DNA of 8,181 bases from Hippea sp. (GTDB lineage: Bacteria; Campylobacterota_A; Desulfurellia; Desulfurellales; Hippeaceae): assembly GCA_015486705.1 (NCBI GenBank), contig WFRG01000087.1:1-8181 (forward strand), given 5' to 3'. A model generated the notes under the pieces. That model was given only the letters and a program-made list of their open reading frames with translations, had not been told where the DNA came from and did no database searches. Below, piece by piece: positions 7,232-8,181 of this stretch. How positions within the stretch are numbered: the first letter of the stretch is position 1; each line of letters begins with the position of its first letter. The position numbers were made by a program, and so were the translations under genes.

Positions 7232-7259
7232 ACTATATTCCAATATTGGAATATGTCAA
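7232..7259 (-). promoter_or_regulatory. Promoter of the fmdE-tauE-arsR operon
   Basis: On the minus strand a perfect -35 TTGACA (7259-7254) is followed by a 16-base spacer and a -10 TATAGT (7237-7232). Transcription would start near 7225, giving a leader of about 27 bases. The palindromic operator fills the whole spacer and touches both boxes, so a bound repressor would block RNA polymerase. The -35 begins one base beyond the T tract of the upstream operon's terminator. Confidence 0.8.
7235..7254. promoter_or_regulatory. Perfect 20-bp palindromic operator, probable ArsR-family site
   Basis: ATATTCCAATATTGGAATAT is an exact inverted repeat centred between 7244 and 7245. It contains ATTC-N8-GAAT (7237-7252), the operator form I recall for the persulfide-responsive ArsR proteins SqrR and BigR. 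It lies in the spacer of the promoter for an operon that ends in an ArsR gene. Autoregulation by that protein is the simplest reading; binding itself is inferred. Confidence 0.75.
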
Positions 7260-7260
7260 G

Positions 7261-7308
7261 AAAAAACAAAAAGCCCCGTTCACCCTATCGAAAGAGCAAA
7301 CGGGACTT
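7261..7308 (-). terminator. Intrinsic terminator of the NifX-like/zinc-ribbon operon
   Basis: On the minus strand AAGTCCCGTT (7308-7299) pairs with AACGGGGCTT (7280-7271) through ten pairs including one G-U wobble. The loop is 18 bases and a T-rich tail runs down to 7261. In plus-strand RNA the wobble becomes an A-C mismatch, so the structure favours the minus direction. It lies about 85 bases after the zinc-ribbon stop codon. Confidence 0.85.
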
Positions 7309-7359
7309 ATCTTTTTAAACCGGCAATATTGATATTTTGTAATGATCACCATCGTCAAA

Positions 7360-7397
7360 ACTACCACTACCACTATTCACTAATCACTAATCACTAA
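7360..7397. repeat. Short tandem repeats after the zinc-ribbon gene
   Basis: Two copies of ACTACC and a variant third (7360-7377) run into three exact copies of the 7-mer TCACTAA (7377-7397, plus strand). The third copy includes the zinc-ribbon gene's TAG stop (7396-7394). The tract is simple sequence that could slip during replication. No function is apparent. Confidence 0.8.
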
Positions 7398-7621
7398 TCC
7401 CCAAACCGACCTCTGCCGCGACCCATGCCTCTGCCCATACCACGACCCAATCCTCTACCCATTCCTCGTCCCATACCTCTACCCATGCCAGGACCCTTTC
7501 CGGCGTAATCGTCAATTCTGTATACGTTGGTTGAGCCACATTTTGGGCATGTGGGTCTTCCGGTTCCAAATGACTCTTCAAATTCTGTTCCACAGTCAGC
7601 ACATTTAAACTTTCTATTCAT
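7394..7621 (-). CDS. Small zinc-ribbon protein with Gly-Met-Gly-Arg repeat tail
   Basis: This is a 75-residue protein in two parts. Residues 1-40 form a zinc ribbon with C7, C10, C25 and C28 (CX2C-X14-CX2C), similar in outline to FmdB-type ribbons. Residues 45-72 are seven four-residue units, mostly GMGR, with one GLGR and a final GRGR, followed by FGD. The tail is strongly basic, flexible and rich in Met and Arg; binding of nucleic acid, metal or a partner protein is possible but unproven. The start codon overlaps the stop of the NifX-like gene as ATGA and has a GGAGGT ribosome site at 7633-7628, so the two are cotranscribed. I recall similar small ribbon proteins beside COG1433 genes in anaerobes. 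The overlapping reading frame on the same strand (7387-7602) is a by-product of the repeat. Confidence 0.85.
   Translation of the reverse strand: MNRKFKCADCGTEFEESFGTGRPTCPKCGSTNVYRIDDYAGKGPGMGRGMGRGMGRGLGRGMGRGMGRGRGRFGD
7406..7489 (-). repeat. Coding 12-base repeat array (seven units)
   Basis: Seven consecutive 12-base units encode the GMGR-type tail of the zinc-ribbon protein. The units differ mainly at third codon positions and in two amino acids (Leu58, Arg70). This suggests that the protein repeat is maintained by selection after the array expanded. Confidence 0.85.
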
Positions 7622-7968
7622 TTTTCAACCTCCAATTTTTCTATTATTTTTTTTAATTCTTTCTCTTCACTCGATATAACCTTGATTCCAGCATATTCTA
7701 AATTTCTCTGCATGCCTTCACCAATTTCTGATGCTACAAATACATCTACATTATAATCTAATAAAATTTGAGGTATGATTTTTCCAGCCCCTAAGCCTCT
7801 TCCCTCTTCCTCAGAAGAAACTCCCGAAGCCAATTGAGGTAATGGGTTCTTAATGGCTATTCTTTCTGTGATTTGACCGTTTTCTATCTCTATTATTCCA
7901 ATGTACTTGCTGAGCGCTGTGTGATTGGATAGCGTCCTCAAGTTGTTCGTTGGAAATCCGATTCTCAT
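7618..7968 (-). CDS. NifX/NifB-C-like protein (COG1433, dinitrogenase iron-molybdenum cofactor-binding fold)
   Basis: The 116-residue single-domain protein fits the NifX/NifB C-terminal family. It opens with MRIGFPTNN, has LSNHTALSKYIGIIEIENG (13-31) in place of the usual SxHFGxAxxF, then EGRGLGAGK (55-63), and closes with the YNVDVFVASEIGEGMQ and AGIKV blocks of the ribonuclease H-like fold. Stand-alone members bind metal-sulfur clusters (for example the Mo-Cu orange protein) or are uncharacterised. No nitrogenase genes are in view, so a nitrogen-fixation role is not implied. It has a strong GGAGGTG ribosome site at 7979-7973 and is the first gene of a two-gene operon with the zinc ribbon. 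A metal- or sulfur-cluster carrier is the most reasonable guess. Confidence 0.88.
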   Translation of the reverse strand: MRIGFPTNNLRTLSNHTALSKYIGIIEIENGQITERIAIKNPLPQLASGVSSEEEGRGLGAGKIIPQILLDYNVDVFVASEIGEGMQRNLEYAGIKVISSEEKELKKIIEKLEVEK

Positions 7969-7992
7969 TTCTCACCTCCCATTTTACTTTTG

Positions 7993-8020
7993 AACATATG
8001 TCAATTTTTAGAAAAGTCAA
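7993..8020 (-). promoter_or_regulatory. Probable promoter of the NifX-like operon
   Basis: On the minus strand TTGACT (8020-8015) and TATGTT (7998-7993) are separated by 16 bases. Transcription would start near 7986, just before the ribosome site. A better -35 (TTGACA, 8004-7999) exists, but nothing like a -10 lies at the right distance from it; the bases there are already the Shine-Dalgarno region. Both -35-like boxes arise from the tandem repeat. Confidence 0.5.
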
Positions 8021-8031
8021 TGTTTAGAAAA
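8000..8031. repeat. Two tandem 16-bp repeats in the NifX-like promoter
   Basis: GTCAATTTTTAGAAAA (8000-8015) is followed directly by GTCAATGTTTAGAAAA (8016-8031), with one mismatch in sixteen. A weaker third copy, GCCAATAGTTAGG, lies at 8037-8049. Their place over the -35 region suggests regulator binding sites, but AT-rich chance similarity is possible for the third copy. Confidence 0.65.
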
Positions 8032-8144
8032 AATATGCCAATAGTTAGGTTAATTATTTTGTTAGATATAATTTCTGTATTATAAAAGAAAAATTAATTT
8101 ATTAAAATTTTATAACTTTTTGCTTCATCTAATAATTTTTTTTG

Positions 8145-8173
8145 TTGACAATAAGATTAGAAAGTTATATTAG
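8145..8173 (+). promoter_or_regulatory. Outward plus-strand promoter at the window edge
   Basis: A perfect -35 TTGACA lies at 8145-8150. Candidate -10 boxes are TATTAG (8168-8173, 17-base spacer) or TATATT (8166-8171, 15-base spacer). It points right, out of the window, and would serve a gene divergent from the NifX-like operon. The rest of 7969-8181 is AT-rich and holds no credible reading frame. Confidence 0.5.
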
Positions 8174-8181
8174 ATATTATG

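Noticed and set aside
7360..7397. CRISPR-like or attachment-site repeat
   Set aside because: The units are 6-7 bases with no spacers, and there are no integrase, tRNA or cas genes nearby.
7387..7602. Trp- and Glu-rich reading frame overlapping the zinc-ribbon gene
   Set aside because: It is the shifted reading of the 12-base repeat; it has no ribosome site and the zinc-ribbon frame has clear cysteine motifs.
7988..8004. FNR/CRP-like inverted repeat TTGA...TCAA near the NifX-like start
   Set aside because: The half-sites are separated by seven bases, not the six that fit an FNR box, and the TCAA half belongs to the tandem 16-bp repeat.
8061..8084. TATAAT boxes on both strands (plus 8067-8072, minus 8084-8079)
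   Set aside because: Neither has a recognisable -35 at a suitable distance, and such boxes are expected by chance in sequence this AT-rich.

Overview
This is a low-GC, gene-dense bacterial window with eight convincing protein genes and no RNA gene, CRISPR array or insertion sequence. The base composition and the gene set suggest a thermophilic, sulfur-linked anaerobe. The set includes a mitochondrial-type citrate synthase, a long dihydropteroate synthase following ftsH, an FmdE protein, a NifX/NifB-type protein and a TauE permease. The Desulfurellales (Hippea/Desulfurella) are my best guess. That placement is inference; there is no rRNA here to test it.

Left half, plus strand. A strong extended -10 promoter (48-76) drives citrate synthase (152-1459), which is closed by a hairpin terminator (1485-1514). 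Only four bases later an SD-less radical SAM gene of the PflX/COG1313 type begins (1519-2373). After a 53-base gap comes ftsH (2427-4226), whose end overlaps folP (4207-5418), a dihydropteroate synthase with an extra N-terminal domain of about 135 residues. The ftsH-folP order is conserved in many bacteria.

Right half, minus strand. Two compact operons are read right to left and meet folP head-on, with interlocked stop codons. The first transcribed is a NifX/NifB-C-like protein (7618-7968) and a small zinc ribbon with a Gly-Met-Gly-Arg repeat tail (7394-7621), joined by an ATGA overlap and closed by a hairpin terminator (7261-7308). Directly after it is a second promoter with a perfect 20-bp palindrome in its spacer. 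This promoter drives an FmdE-family protein (6524-7198), a TauE/SafE permease (5741-6520) and an ArsR-family repressor (5415-5744).

Most interesting point: the palindrome contains ATTC-N8-GAAT, the operator form I recall for the persulfide-sensing ArsR proteins SqrR and BigR. The encoded ArsR protein keeps a cysteine where those sensors have their first reactive cysteine and lacks the full CxC arsenite motif. A TauE-type permease also occurs in bigR-type operons. Together these suggest a self-regulated, sulfur-responsive FmdE-TauE-ArsR unit. The role of the FmdE protein in it is unknown.

The last 213 bases are AT-rich and non-coding. They hold the promoter and tandem 16-bp repeats for the NifX-like operon, and a plus-strand promoter that points out of the window.
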